In this document: one piece after another, positions 16,863-25,697 of the stretch
Numbering within the stretch: the first letter of the stretch is position 1
Layout: each line of letters opens with the position of its first letter
Source of the DNA: Rhizobiales bacterium UBA1912
GTDB lineage: Bacteria; Pseudomonadota; Alphaproteobacteria; Rhizobiales; Devosiaceae
Reading direction: 5' to 3'
Length of the DNA: 64,000 nt
Assembly: GCA_002337455.1 (NCBI GenBank)
Contig: DDGC01000030.1
Location: forward strand, 62,001-126,000
The notes under the pieces: generated by a model
What the model was told of the DNA's origin: nothing
Seen by the model: the letters and a program-made list of their open reading frames with translations, nothing else
Database searches by the model: none
Made by a program: the position numbers and the translations under genes

Positions 16863-16912
16863 CGACCACTTTATATCGATCAACGCCACACGACAACAAT
16901 GGAGTTGATCTC

Positions 16913-17755
16913 ATGTACGCAGTCACCGGAGCCACCGGCCAGCTTGGCCGCCTCGTTATTGCAGCGCTCAAGGAAAAGGGCGTTGCCGGCCAGACCGCCG
17001 CGCTGGTGCGCGACCCATCCAAAGGCGCAGACCTTGGCGTTGCGACCCGCCTGTTCGATTACGACAAGCCCGAAACCCTTGAACCTGCGCTCAAGGGTGT
17101 TGAAAAACTGCTGCTGATCTCGGGTAGCGAGGTGGGCAAGCGCGTGCCCCAGCACAAGGCCGTCATCGATGCTGCCGTTCGCGCCGGCGTCGGGCACATC
17201 GCTTATACGAGCCTGCTGCACGCCGACACATCCGAGATCATGCTCGCCCCCGAGCACAGCGAAACCGAAGCCGCGCTCAAGGCGTCCGGCCTCGATTATA
17301 CGATCCTGCGCAATTCCTGGTACACCGAGAACTACACCGGTAATCTCGGCGCTGCGCTGGCAAATGGCGCCATTATCGGTTCGACCGCAGGGGGCAAACT
17401 CAACACCGCAAGCCGCGCCGACCTGGCCCACGCAGCCGCAAATGTGCTCACCTCGGACGGGCATGCCGGCGAAATCTACGAGTTGGGTAACGATCAGCCC
17501 TATACGCTGGCCGAACTCGCCGCCGAGCTATCGCACCAGACGGGCAAGACGATCGTCTATACCGACCTGCCCAAATCCGAATACGCAAAGATTCTTGAAG
17601 GGGTCGGCCTGCCGGCACCGGTTGCCGATCTGCTTGCGGACAGTGACGCGAAAGCGGCTTCGGGCGCTTTGGCTGATGACAGCGGTGCGCTGGGCAGGTT
17701 GCTTGGACGCCCCACCCAGACTTTGGAACAGGCTGTCGCCCTGGCGCTCAAATAG
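16913..17755 (+). CDS. NmrA-like NAD(P)H:quinone oxidoreductase (QorB/YtfG type)
   Basis: A 280-residue atypical short-chain dehydrogenase of the NmrA/QorB group. The N-terminus has the nucleotide loop YAVTGATGQLGRLVI, followed by 'TAALVRDPSKG' and 'LISGSEVGKRVPQHKAVIDAA..AGVGHIAYTSLLHAD', which match E. coli QorB closely in layout. Family members reduce quinones using NADPH and help with electrophile stress. Control by the divergent HxlR gene fits that role. It converges on apt; a GC-rich inverted repeat without U-tract (17764-17785) lies between them. Confidence 0.85.
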   Translation: MYAVTGATGQLGRLVIAALKEKGVAGQTAALVRDPSKGADLGVATRLFDYDKPETLEPALKGVEKLLLISGSEVGKRVPQHKAVIDAAVRAGVGHIAYTSLLHADTSEIMLAPEHSETEAALKASGLDYTILRNSWYTENYTGNLGAALANGAIIGSTAGGKLNTASRADLAHAAANVLTSDGHAGEIYELGNDQPYTLAELAAELSHQTGKTIVYTDLPKSEYAKILEGVGLPAPVADLLADSDAKAASGALADDSGALGRLLGRPTQTLEQAVALALK

Positions 17756-17784
17756 CAGCGAGAAGAGCGGCCCAAGGGCCGCTC

Positions 17785-18318
17785 TCAATGCCCCTCGAAC
17801 GTCATAAGCGCTTCGATTGTTACACCATGGGCCCGCAATTTTTCAGCGCCGCCAATGTCGGGAAGATCGATCACAAACCCGGTGTGCTCGACCTTGGCCC
17901 CAGTGCGCCGCAACAGGGACACCGCGGCGATGGCCGTGCCCCCGGTGGCGATCAGATCGTCGATCAAAAGGACATTGTCGCTGCTATCAACAGCGTCGGC
18001 ATGGATCTCGATGGTGTCCACACCATATTCCAGCGCGTAGTTCTGCCCGATCGTCTCACCGGGCAGCTTGCCGGCCTTGCGCACCGGGACGAACCCCACG
18101 CCCAGTGCTATGGCGACGCCCGCCCCGAAAATAAAGCCCCGCGCCTCGATACCGGCGATCTTGGTGATGCCCTTACCCCGATGCGCCGCCGCCAGCCGCT
18201 CGCAACTTTCGCTGAACCCCGCCGAGTCTTCGATCAGCGATGTGATGTCGCGAAAGATGATGCCGGGCTTTGGATAGTCGGGAATCGAGCGCACGAGCGC
18301 CTTGAGGTCGGTTGCCAT
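17785..18318 (-). CDS. apt: Adenine phosphoribosyltransferase
   Basis: Purine salvage: adenine plus PRPP gives AMP and pyrophosphate. The 177-residue protein has the family N-terminus (IPDYPKPGIIFRDITSLIED), 'GIEARGFIFGAGVA', 'GFVPVRKAGKLPG' and the PRPP loop 'VLLIDDLIATGGTAIAA'. Length is normal. It offers the salvage alternative to the degradative adenine deaminase at 55.8 kb. A small hypothetical gene precedes it on the same strand. Confidence 0.96.
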   Translation of the reverse strand: MATDLKALVRSIPDYPKPGIIFRDITSLIEDSAGFSESCERLAAAHRGKGITKIAGIEARGFIFGAGVAIALGVGFVPVRKAGKLPGETIGQNYALEYGVDTIEIHADAVDSSDNVLLIDDLIATGGTAIAAVSLLRRTGAKVEHTGFVIDLPDIGGAEKLRAHGVTIEALMTFEGH

Positions 18319-18396
18319 GAAGCAGAGCTCCGCAGGAAGAGTTCAAAATGGAAATGGATTGAGGCGATGCACTCAACGCGGCAGATACGGACGGTT

Positions 18397-18600
18397 CTAG
18401 AAATAGCGATTGGGCGGAACGACCCTCGCGGTCATCTCCCCCGCTTTCCGCGCCGCGCGCTTTGTCGCCTCGTAAGCCGCTTGCCTGCGTTCCTCGGAAA
18501 CGAGGTTCGGCGCCGCCTTTATGGCTGAGCGGACCGCCGGATTGCGGCTGGCTGCCAGCGCCAGAAAAGCTACAGTTTTGGCCACCCGAAAAACCGACAT
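18397..18600 (-). CDS. Small conserved hypothetical protein
   Basis: I do not recognise this 67-residue protein. It has a mildly hydrophobic N-terminal helix (VAKTVAFLALAAS) followed by a basic helical region rich in Arg, Lys and Ala (EERRQAAYEATKRAARKAGEM) and ends VPPNRYF. A ribosome site (GGAGGA in the complement) lies right before the ATG. It sits between the petABC terminator and apt on the minus strand. Membrane-surface or nucleic-acid association are possibilities only. Confidence 0.6.
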   Translation of the reverse strand: MSVFRVAKTVAFLALAASRNPAVRSAIKAAPNLVSEERRQAAYEATKRAARKAGEMTARVVPPNRYF

Positions 18601-18696
18601 CGTTCTCCTCCAATCGATCCCGATTGAGATTGCAGCATCACCGCAGCCACAATGAAGACTTTGAGGTTCCGGAACAAGGGCGAAAATTGCCGCAAC

Positions 18697-18721
18697 AAAA
18701 AGGGCCCCGCAGGGCCCTTTT
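18697..18721 (-). terminator. Terminator of the petABC operon
   Basis: Read on the minus strand: AAAAGGGCCC, loop TGCG, GGGCCC, then TTTTTG. It lies just past the petC stop at 18730. The reverse direction also has a short T-run (TTTT), so it may act both ways. Confidence 0.85.
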
Positions 18722-18729
18722 CAAATCAG

Positions 18730-19554
18730 TCAGTGGGCGTCGCGCCAGATACGGCGCTTGACCAGATACATGAGGATGGACAGCCCGATAAGGAACAGGA
18801 TGACCATAAAGCCCGTCGACTTGCGCGAGACCATGTGGGGATCTGCGGTCCACTGGAGGAACGCTGCAACGTCCCTGGAATACTGTTCCACGGTCTCGGG
18901 TGTCGCCTCGTCAGCATAGGAGACAATCCCGTCGGCCAACGGGGCGGCCATGGCAATGGCGTGGCCCGAGTAATAGGAATTGTAGTGCAGACCCGCATCG
19001 AGCTCTTCGCCCGCGGGGGGCTCTTCGTAGCTGACCAGCAGATTGTAGATATAATCGGCACCAGCTTCCTGATAGGCGGTGAAGTAGTTGAACACCCACC
19101 ACGGGAAATCCATGTGGATGCCGCGCGCTTTCGCCATCAGCGAAAGATCGGGGGGCGCCTTGCCACCATTGGCTTCGGCAGCGATCTGCTCTGACGGGAA
19201 CGGGTGGGGCCAGCGGTCGGCCGGCACGCCCTCACGCTCTCCACCATCGGCCATCTCGTCGACGACAGTGTATTCGGCGGCCAGGGCACGAACCTGATCC
19301 TCGCTGTAATGCGGACCACCCTCCTCGGCCAGATTGCGGAAGGAGATGTATTCCAGGGCGTGGCAGCTCGAGCAGACCTCGCGATAAACCTGGAAGCCGC
19401 GGCGAAGCTGGTTCTGGTCGTAAGTGCCGAACACGCCGGCAAAGCTCCAGTCCTGCTGGTCGGTATGCGGATATTCGTCAGCGGCCTGGACGGTGGCGCC
19501 GCCAAGCGCAAATGCCGCAAGGGCGAGTACGCCAAGGATCGTCTTTTTAAACAT
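18730..19554 (-). CDS. petC: Cytochrome c1 (PetC), bc1 complex
   Basis: Haem-c subunit of the ubiquinol:cytochrome c oxidoreductase. The 274-residue protein has an N-terminal signal sequence (MFKKTILGVLALAAFALGG..VQAAD), the haem motif CSSCH at residues 61-65, a later 'MPPL'-like axial-ligand region ('IAMAAPL'), and one C-terminal anchor helix (VILFLIGLSILMYLVKRRI) that leaves the protein in the periplasm. ATG at 19554 is chosen for the signal peptide; longer readings add unrelated residues from inside petB's end. Last gene of petABC. Confidence 0.95.
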   Translation of the reverse strand: MFKKTILGVLALAAFALGGATVQAADEYPHTDQQDWSFAGVFGTYDQNQLRRGFQVYREVCSSCHALEYISFRNLAEEGGPHYSEDQVRALAAEYTVVDEMADGGEREGVPADRWPHPFPSEQIAAEANGGKAPPDLSLMAKARGIHMDFPWWVFNYFTAYQEAGADYIYNLLVSYEEPPAGEELDAGLHYNSYYSGHAIAMAAPLADGIVSYADEATPETVEQYSRDVAAFLQWTADPHMVSRKSTGFMVILFLIGLSILMYLVKRRIWRDAH

Positions 19555-19576
19555 TGTCGTTGTCCTTCGCGCCTTA

Positions 19577-20830
19577 TCAGCCATTTGCCTTGCCGAGCAC
19601 GCTTTCCGAAATGCTGGCCGGAAGCGGCGCGGGCTTTTCGATGCGTCCCAGGATCGGGAGAATGATGAGGAAGTAGCCGAAATAATAGGCCGTGCAGATC
19701 TTGGCCAGCAGCACGTAGATGCCCTCGGCCGACTGCGCACCCAGATAGGCAAGCGCAATGAAGTTGATCACGAACAGCCAGTAGAACGGGCGGAACAGCG
19801 GGCGGAACGAACCCGAGCGGACCTTGGACGTGTCGAGCCAGGGGATCACGAACAGGATCAGCAGCGAGCCGCCCATCGCGATGACGCCGCCAAGCTTGGA
19901 GTCGATGAACAGCACGTTGAAATCGATGGCGCGCAGCATCGTGTAGAACGGCAGTAGATACCATTCGGGGACGATGTGGGTCGGCGTTACCTGCGGGTTG
20001 CCCGGGATGTAGTTGTCGGCGTGACCGAGAATGTCGGGCGCAAAGAACACGAACCAGGCGAACGGGATCAGGAACACCACGAGCGCGAACAGATCCTTCA
20101 TGGTGATATAGGGATGGAAAGGCAGCGTATCGCGGCTTTCCTTCACGTCCACGCCGGTCGGGTTGTTGTTGCCCGGCACATGCAGCGCCCAGATGTGCAG
20201 CACAACGACGGCGGCGATGATGAACGGGATGAGGTAATGCAGCGAGAAGAAGCGGTTCAGCGTGGGGTTGGCCACCGAGAAGCCGCCGAGCAGCAGGGTC
20301 TGGATTGCCTCGCCAACCAGCGGGATCGCCGAGAAGATGCCGGTGATGACCGTCGCGCCCCAAAGGCTCATCTGACCCCAGGGCAGAACGTAGCCCATGA
20401 AGGCAGTCGCCATCAGGAGGATGAACAGGATCACGCCCAGCATCCAGATGACCTCGCGCGGCGCCTTGTAGGAGCCGTAATAGAGGCCACGGAAGATGTG
20501 GACATAAAGGGCGGCAAAAAACATCGAGGCGCCCACGGCGTGGGTTCCCTGGATGATGCGGCCGAAATTGACGTCACGCCGGATGTGTTCGACCGAGGCA
20601 AAGGCCAGATCGACATGGGGCGTATAATGCATCACCAGGATAACGCCGGTGACGATCTGGACGACCAGCATGAAGGTGAGGATCGCGCCGAAGGTCCACC
20701 AGTAATTGAGGTTCTTCGGCGTGGGGTAATCCATCAGATGTTCTTTGGAGAACCTGATGATGGGAAGACGGTCGTCGAGCCAGCGCTCGATTCCGGTGCC
20801 CGGCGTGTAATTGCCAGCGTGATTGGCCAT
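19577..20830 (-). CDS. petB: Cytochrome b (PetB), bc1 complex
   Basis: Membrane core of complex III, carrying both haems b and the two quinone sites. The 417-residue protein has eight hydrophobic helices, the 'GTHAVGASMFFAALYVHIFRGLYYG' and 'HYLIPFIIAAVVVLHIWALHVPG' haem-ligand segments, 'AFMGYVLPWGQMS', and the Qo-site PEWY motif (IVPEWYLLPF). Unlike the fused fbcH of some relatives, cytochrome c1 is a separate gene 22 bp downstream. Starts 14 bp after the petA stop. Confidence 0.97.
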   Translation of the reverse strand: MANHAGNYTPGTGIERWLDDRLPIIRFSKEHLMDYPTPKNLNYWWTFGAILTFMLVVQIVTGVILVMHYTPHVDLAFASVEHIRRDVNFGRIIQGTHAVGASMFFAALYVHIFRGLYYGSYKAPREVIWMLGVILFILLMATAFMGYVLPWGQMSLWGATVITGIFSAIPLVGEAIQTLLLGGFSVANPTLNRFFSLHYLIPFIIAAVVVLHIWALHVPGNNNPTGVDVKESRDTLPFHPYITMKDLFALVVFLIPFAWFVFFAPDILGHADNYIPGNPQVTPTHIVPEWYLLPFYTMLRAIDFNVLFIDSKLGGVIAMGGSLLILFVIPWLDTSKVRSGSFRPLFRPFYWLFVINFIALAYLGAQSAEGIYVLLAKICTAYYFGYFLIILPILGRIEKPAPLPASISESVLGKANG

Positions 20831-20844
20831 GCCCTCTACTCCCC

Positions 20845-21396
20845 TTAACCGATCTGCACGACAGTGTCGGACACAAACTCATAGGGCGGCACGACGAGGT
20901 TCCTCGGTGCCGGCCCGCGACGGATGCGGCCCGCAGTATCGTAGTGCGAGCCGTGGCAGGGGCAGAACCAGCCGTCGTAATCGCCCGATTCCCCGACCGG
21001 CACGCAGCCCAGATGGGTGCAGTTGGCCACCATGATGAGCCATTCTTCGTGGCCTTCGAGCACACGCTCTTCGTCGGTCTGGGGGTCCTTGAGGTCGGCA
21101 AGCGGCACTGCGCGCGCCTCTTCGATCTCGGCGGGGGTGCGGTGCCGGACGAAAACCGGAAGGCCGCGCCACAGGATGGTGACCGATGACCCTTCGGCAA
21201 CCGGCGCAACATCGAAGCGGATCGAGGCCAAAGCCAGCACCGACGCGTCGGGATTCAATTGATTGATGAGCGGCCAGGCGGCTCCCGCCACCCCGACTGC
21301 ACCGACCGCACCGGTCGCGATGAATAGAAAATCGCGTCGTGTCGCTTTTGTTTCGCTCGCTGTCGCCAAAGCTCTAGATCCCCAAAAGGCCTGCAC
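20845..21396 (-). CDS. petA: Rieske iron-sulfur protein (PetA), bc1 complex
   Basis: The [2Fe-2S] subunit that carries electrons from quinol at cytochrome b to cytochrome c1. It has a Tat-type N-terminus (TRRDFLFIATGAVGAVGVAGA) that also serves as membrane anchor, and the two cluster motifs CTHLGC and CPCHGSHYD with the disulfide cysteines. The ATG at 21396 gives 183 residues; a TTG at 21369 would start just before the conserved ATASETKATRRDF and is a serious alternative. First gene of petABC. Confidence 0.94.
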   Translation of the reverse strand: MQAFWGSRALATASETKATRRDFLFIATGAVGAVGVAGAAWPLINQLNPDASVLALASIRFDVAPVAEGSSVTILWRGLPVFVRHRTPAEIEEARAVPLADLKDPQTDEERVLEGHEEWLIMVANCTHLGCVPVGESGDYDGWFCPCHGSHYDTAGRIRRGPAPRNLVVPPYEFVSDTVVQIG

Positions 21397-21598
21397 AAAC
21401 TTGTTCTGATATCCGCCGGACGCCGGTGATTCACACGCATGGGTACGCGAGTCGGGTCCGCCGCCGCCAGGCGGTGCGGATTTTTGGCCTCTTTTTGCAC
21501 TGTCTCATGGACTTGTCCAGCCTTGCCAAAGGTGACTTGATCGATCTGCGACACTATACCCACCAAACTTTAGCCAACCCTCTGCCACGGTCCCGCCA

Positions 21599-22087
21599 TT
21601 GCCCATCGCCCTAGCGCTCTACCAGCCCGACATTGCCCTCAATACCGGAACGCTCCTGCGGCTCGGCGCGTGTCTGGACGTTCCTGTCCACATCATCCAC
21701 CCCACCGGATTTCCCTTTTCGCGTGCTGCGCTGAAACGCTCGGGGATGGATTATCTCGACACTGTCGAAATGACTGAGCACGACAGCTACGCCCAATTTG
21801 ACCGCTGGCGGCGCGAAGCGGGGAAAAGGCTGGTGCTGCTGACCACCCGGGCCAGCATGCCGGCCCATGAGGTCGATTATGAAAGCGACGACATTCTTAT
21901 GGTCGGGCGCGAAAGCGCAGGCATGCCGCCCGAAGTCGCCGATAGCGCGCAATTGCGCGTGCGGATCCCCATGCAACCGGCGGCCCGCTCGCTCAACGTC
22001 GCGGTGTCTGCAGCGATAGTTCTGGGCGAAGCGTTGCGCCAGACCGGAGGTTTTGGGCGCCTGGCCGGAGCGCCCGCGGCAGGCTGA
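21599..22087 (+). CDS. trmL: tRNA (cytidine(34)-2'-O)-methyltransferase TrmL
   Basis: SPOUT-class methyltransferase that modifies the wobble base of tRNA-Leu isoacceptors. The 162-residue single-domain protein opens with 'ALYQPDIALNTGTLLRLGACL', and carries the C-terminal knot motifs 'LMVGRESAGMPPEV' and 'RIPMQPAARSLNVAVSAAIVLGEALRQ'. The start is TTG at 21599. It is divergent from petA and followed by hemF after 85 bp. Confidence 0.92.
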   Translation: MPIALALYQPDIALNTGTLLRLGACLDVPVHIIHPTGFPFSRAALKRSGMDYLDTVEMTEHDSYAQFDRWRREAGKRLVLLTTRASMPAHEVDYESDDILMVGRESAGMPPEVADSAQLRVRIPMQPAARSLNVAVSAAIVLGEALRQTGGFGRLAGAPAAG

Positions 22088-22172
22088 CGCATTTGATCCC
22101 GGTCAAACGCTCCTGCCCCGCCCTGACGCATGGTCGTGCCGGTTTCAACGTGATAGGGACGCCGCACTGACC

Positions 22173-23069
22173 ATGAATATGCAGATGCTCAAGACAATGG
22201 CTCTACCCCACGACATCGAAGACAAGAAAACCCGCGCCAGCGCCTGGTTCAGAACCGTCCGCGACGATTTGTGCGCCGCAATCGAGACCCTGGAGGACGA
22301 CGTAACCGGCCCGCAAGCCGACCTCCCACCGGGCCGGTTCGAACGCGAGGCCTGGGACCGCCCGGCGGGTGGGGGCGGCGAGATGTCGATCATCAAGGGT
22401 CGCGTCTTTGAAAAGATGGGCGTTCATATCTCGACAGTTTTCGGGGAATTTTCGCCCGAGTTTGCCAAGCAGATTCCCGGCACCGAAGAGAACGCCCAGT
22501 TCTGGGCTTCCGGCGTTTCGGTTATCGGGCATCCCTGGAACCCCAACGTTCCGGCCGTTCACATGAATACGCGCATGGTGGTGACCTCGAACTGGTGGTT
22601 CGGCGGCGGCGGCGATCTGACCCCGGTGCTCGATGCCCGCCGGACGCAGACCGATCCCGACAGCGTCGATTTCCATGCGGCGATGAAAGCGGCGTGCGAA
22701 CCCCACGCGCAGGTCGATTACCAGCGCTACAAGGATTGGTGCGACGAGTATTTCTTCCTGCCCCACCGCAACGAGCCACGCGGCATCGGCGGGATCTTCT
22801 ACGACCGGCACAACACCGGCGACTGGGACGCCGATTTCGCCTTCACCCAGGATGTGGGCCGGCGTTTCGTCGATATCTATCCCGAACTCGTCCGCCGTAA
22901 TTTCAACACGGCCTGGAGCGATGATCAGCGCGAGGAACAGCTTGTGCGGCGCGGACGCTATGTCGAGTTCAACCTGCTCTATGACAGGGGCACGACCTTC
23001 GGTCTCAAGACAGGTGGCAACGTAACCTCCATTCTATCGTCCATGCCCCCTGCGGTCCGCTGGCCGTAA
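22173..23069 (+). CDS. hemF: Oxygen-dependent coproporphyrinogen III oxidase HemF
   Basis: Decarboxylates coproporphyrinogen III to protoporphyrinogen IX using O2 in haem synthesis. The 298-residue protein shows 'AFEREAWDRPAGGGGEMSIIKGRVFEKMGVHIS'-type N-terminal blocks, 'VHMNTRMVVTS.WWFGGGGDLTP', 'KDWCDEYFFLPHRNEPRGIGGIFYD' and the C-terminal 'EFNLLYDRGTTFGLKTGGN'. ATG at 22173 is used because an earlier in-frame start would overlap trmL. An aerobic haem step beside the bc1 operon fits a respiratory lifestyle. Confidence 0.96.
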   Translation: MNMQMLKTMALPHDIEDKKTRASAWFRTVRDDLCAAIETLEDDVTGPQADLPPGRFEREAWDRPAGGGGEMSIIKGRVFEKMGVHISTVFGEFSPEFAKQIPGTEENAQFWASGVSVIGHPWNPNVPAVHMNTRMVVTSNWWFGGGGDLTPVLDARRTQTDPDSVDFHAAMKAACEPHAQVDYQRYKDWCDEYFFLPHRNEPRGIGGIFYDRHNTGDWDADFAFTQDVGRRFVDIYPELVRRNFNTAWSDDQREEQLVRRGRYVEFNLLYDRGTTFGLKTGGNVTSILSSMPPAVRWP

Positions 23070-23139
23070 GGGAACTCTGCCCCCTCTTGTGCGTTTCCCA
23101 ACGTTAGACTTCGTGCAACCGAAGGATACGGAGAAAATC

Positions 23140-23325
23140 ATGAAGAGATTTGATGGTGGATCGCTGATACCCGGCGCAACGTGGCACGCCACGGCCGAAA
23201 GCGAAGCCGAAGTTGTCCGCAAGGCTGTCGAAAAGCTCAGAGCTGAACACGGCGAAACCGACGTGCGTCCCGACATGGTCGAGCGCATCAAGGAACGCAT
23301 TTTCGACGTCGGAACGCGTCACTGA
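23140..23325 (+). CDS. DUF1059 small protein
   Basis: A 61-residue protein with the DUF1059 pattern: an N-terminal strand region (MKRFDGGSLIPGATWHATAES), a helix (EAEVVRKAVEKLRAEHGET) and a C-terminal helix with 'VRPDMVERIKERIFDV'. Function unknown. The usual N-terminal cysteine of the family is not present, replaced by an Asp/Gly/Ser stretch. CGGAG lies upstream of the ATG. It ends 4 bp from the convergent CCA transferase. Confidence 0.75.
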   Translation: MKRFDGGSLIPGATWHATAESEAEVVRKAVEKLRAEHGETDVRPDMVERIKERIFDVGTRH

Positions 23326-23329
23326 CTTT

Positions 23330-24532
23330 TTAAACGGGCCGGGCAAGGGTGAGAAGCGCCGTCCGGTCCAGCGAAAATCCGGATTCGATCCAGAGATTTT
23401 CAAGCCTTTGAAGTTCGGCCCCCACAGCGGGGCCGGGCCCATAACCGGCCGACACCAGATCGGAACCGGAAAGTGGAAACGCGCCCGGCTCGATCGCCGT
23501 GATGGTGTTCAAGCGCTCGGCCAACCAGCTTTCCGCCCTGCCCTCGATGGCCGCTGCCAATGCAAGGCCGGCCTCGCCTTCGCCACCATATCGATAAGCC
23601 AGCTCCGCCAATTTACCCTGACGCGCCAGATCGGCCGCCCCCATCAACCGGTTGATCCGCGCCATAGTGGCGTTCGACAGCCGCCACTTGTCGCGCAACG
23701 ATGCAACCGCCGCGCCCGAAATGGCCATCACGGCAATCCGCATTTCCGCATCGACTGGCGTCTGGAACGTTTCCAGTTGCGTCAAACATGACAAGGCGCG
23801 GGGAGAGAAGAGCGCAGTGGACAACACCCCAATTGCAGTCATTTCCGTGAGCGCCTTAGCGCACTGGCGTTGGGACATCAGCCGCGTCATTTCGTGGCCA
23901 ACGCGTTCTGCCGAAAGCGCGCCGAGATCGCCTGCCGCCCGCTGGCAGGCGGCGATAGCGATTTCATCGAACTGCTGGTTGCCATGGCTCACGACGAACC
24001 TGAAATAGCGATAGACACGCAGCCGGTCCTCGGCGATGCGCGCATCGGGGTCGCCGATGAACCGGACGCGGCCGGAAAGGCAATCATCCAACCCGTCCAA
24101 GGGGTCGAACAATTCCCCGTCCGGGCCGCAATAGAGCGCATTCATCGTGAAATCGCGCCGCCTGGCATCTTCGGTCCAGTCCGTCCCGAAGGCGACCTTT
24201 GCCTTGCGCCCGAAGGTTTCCACATCGCGGCGCAGCGTCGTCACTTCGGCAGTGCGGCCATCGTGAACCAGCGTCATGGTGCCGTGATCGGCGCCGGTCG
24301 GATGGACATTCATGCCCGCCGCCGTGCCGCGTTCGGCCACCTCATCGGGCAACAATTCACTGGCCAAGTCGATATCGGCCTTTCCGTCATCGAGCCCGAG
24401 CAGCGTGTCGCGCACGATCCCGCCGACTGCCCGCGTTTTTCCGTCCGCACCATCAAGGCATGCGAAAAACGGCCGGGCGGTGTCTAGCCACGGCGCGCGC
24501 CTGAGCCGCTCCAGTGCGGCGTCACGTCTCAT
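23330..24532 (-). CDS. CCA tRNA nucleotidyltransferase
   Basis: Adds or repairs the 3' CCA end of tRNAs. The 400-residue protein has the class II polymerase-beta-like head with 'VGGIVRDTLLG..KADIDLASEL' (the metal-binding DxD is DID), 'TLRRDVETFGRKAKVAFGTDWTEDARRRDFTMNALY' (motif C-type 'RRDFTMNAL'), and the template region 'EDRLRVYRYFRF'. Its start overlaps the stop of the upstream Nudix gene by 11 bp, so the two are probably cotranscribed, the usual alphaproteobacterial pairing. Confidence 0.94.
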   Translation of the reverse strand: MRRDAALERLRRAPWLDTARPFFACLDGADGKTRAVGGIVRDTLLGLDDGKADIDLASELLPDEVAERGTAAGMNVHPTGADHGTMTLVHDGRTAEVTTLRRDVETFGRKAKVAFGTDWTEDARRRDFTMNALYCGPDGELFDPLDGLDDCLSGRVRFIGDPDARIAEDRLRVYRYFRFVVSHGNQQFDEIAIAACQRAAGDLGALSAERVGHEMTRLMSQRQCAKALTEMTAIGVLSTALFSPRALSCLTQLETFQTPVDAEMRIAVMAISGAAVASLRDKWRLSNATMARINRLMGAADLARQGKLAELAYRYGGEGEAGLALAAAIEGRAESWLAERLNTITAIEPGAFPLSGSDLVSAGYGPGPAVGAELQRLENLWIESGFSLDRTALLTLARPV

Positions 24533-25151
24533 CGCGGGGCCCCGTCAAGACGGTATCGCGAAACCTGCGGGTGAGATTGGCGGTAATCCCCCAGATGCGG
24601 TGACCTTCATGATCGATCTGCCAGCTTTGCCGCTCCTGCCCCCGATAGACCGCGCGAAAAGTGCCGTAGCTTTTTTCGTCGATCAGCGTTTCGAGTGGCA
24701 CTTCGAAAACATCGTCCACCTCACCCGGATTGGGCACGAAGGGGGCGCGGGGATCGACGATGGCGACCACCGGGGTGATGAAATAGTTTGTGCCGGTGTA
24801 GTAGTAGGGCATGTAGCCGAGAATTTCGGCATCATCGCGGTGCAGGGCAACTTCCTCATTGGCTTCGCGCAACGCGGCATAGGCCGCGTCCTGATCCTCG
24901 GGATCGATCCGCCCGCCAGGAAACGCCACCTGTCCGGAATGCTTGCGCAGATCCGTCGCCCGTTCTGTGTAGAGTACGTTATAGCCCATGCCGCGCTTGA
25001 CCAGCGCGATCAGGACCGCAGCAGGGACGGGCACGGCATTGCCCAGATCGCTGATGACGAAATCGGCCACCAGATCGGACGCATCGGGCATGGGTTCGGC
25101 CGCCGGCAGCAGCCGGGTCACGATGTCCCTGATATCACTCTCGCTCGACAT
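24522..25151 (-). CDS. Nudix hydrolase, CoA pyrophosphatase type (NudL-like)
   Basis: A 209-residue Nudix protein. The box reads 'VAFPGGRIDPEDQDAAYAALREANEEVAL', the spacing of the coenzyme A pyrophosphatase subgroup, and the upstream 'AAVLIALVKRGMGYNVLYTERATDLRKHSGQ' resembles the NuCoA motif region (LLTKRS..LR.H.GQ). It would cleave CoA or oxidised CoA to phosphopantetheine and 3',5'-ADP. It precedes the CCA transferase gene and overlaps it. Confidence 0.88.
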   Translation of the reverse strand: MSSESDIRDIVTRLLPAAEPMPDASDLVADFVISDLGNAVPVPAAVLIALVKRGMGYNVLYTERATDLRKHSGQVAFPGGRIDPEDQDAAYAALREANEEVALHRDDAEILGYMPYYYTGTNYFITPVVAIVDPRAPFVPNPGEVDDVFEVPLETLIDEKSYGTFRAVYRGQERQSWQIDHEGHRIWGITANLTRRFRDTVLTGPRDET

Positions 25152-25157
25152 TTTGGC

Positions 25158-25697
25158 CTAAACCCAGGGCAAAACGTCCCCGGCAAGTGTATCCGCTATA
25201 TGTGGGTCGTGAGAGTGGACCAGCACGCGCGTCGGATCAACGGGACCGGGGAAAGTGATGGCGCTCGGCGTCGTCCGGACAAAGCCCAGCGGCCCGTAAT
25301 ACGCAAAATCGCCGACCAGCAGCACAAACGCGATCCCCTCGCGCGCCAGCGCCAGATCGCACACATGGGCGACCAGCGCGCGCCCGGCACCCTGCTTTCT
25401 GAATTCAGGATCGGTCATCAGGGGCCCAAGCAGATATCCGTTGATTCCACCCAGGCTGATCGGGGTCATGCGCACGCTTGCAGCCCGCTCCCCGCTGATC
25501 TCGGCGATATAGGAAAAGCCGGGATCGATAGCGATCCGCTCACGCACCCGAAAGGCGGCACGGGCAAAGCGACCCGGGCCGAAGGAGACCTCGTGCAGGG
25601 CTTCAATCCATGAGTCATCGTCCGGCGTTTCAAGCCGGATGGACAGGGCGGCAGGCGTAGGGACAGTGGCGGCCGGGAGCGGCGAGAGAGCGGTCAT
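25158..25697 (-). CDS. GNAT family N-acetyltransferase
   Basis: A 179-residue acetyltransferase. The acetyl-CoA site reads 'GPLMTDPEFRKQGAGRALVAHVCDLA', preceded by strands 'IAEISGERAASVRMTPISLGG', the arrangement of YhbS-like GNAT enzymes. Acceptor substrate unknown. ATG at 25697 is used; a TTG three codons upstream is possible. It lies 6 bp upstream of the Nudix gene on the same strand. Confidence 0.85.
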   Translation of the reverse strand: MTALSPLPAATVPTPAALSIRLETPDDDSWIEALHEVSFGPGRFARAAFRVRERIAIDPGFSYIAEISGERAASVRMTPISLGGINGYLLGPLMTDPEFRKQGAGRALVAHVCDLALAREGIAFVLLVGDFAYYGPLGFVRTTPSAITFPGPVDPTRVLVHSHDPHIADTLAGDVLPWV

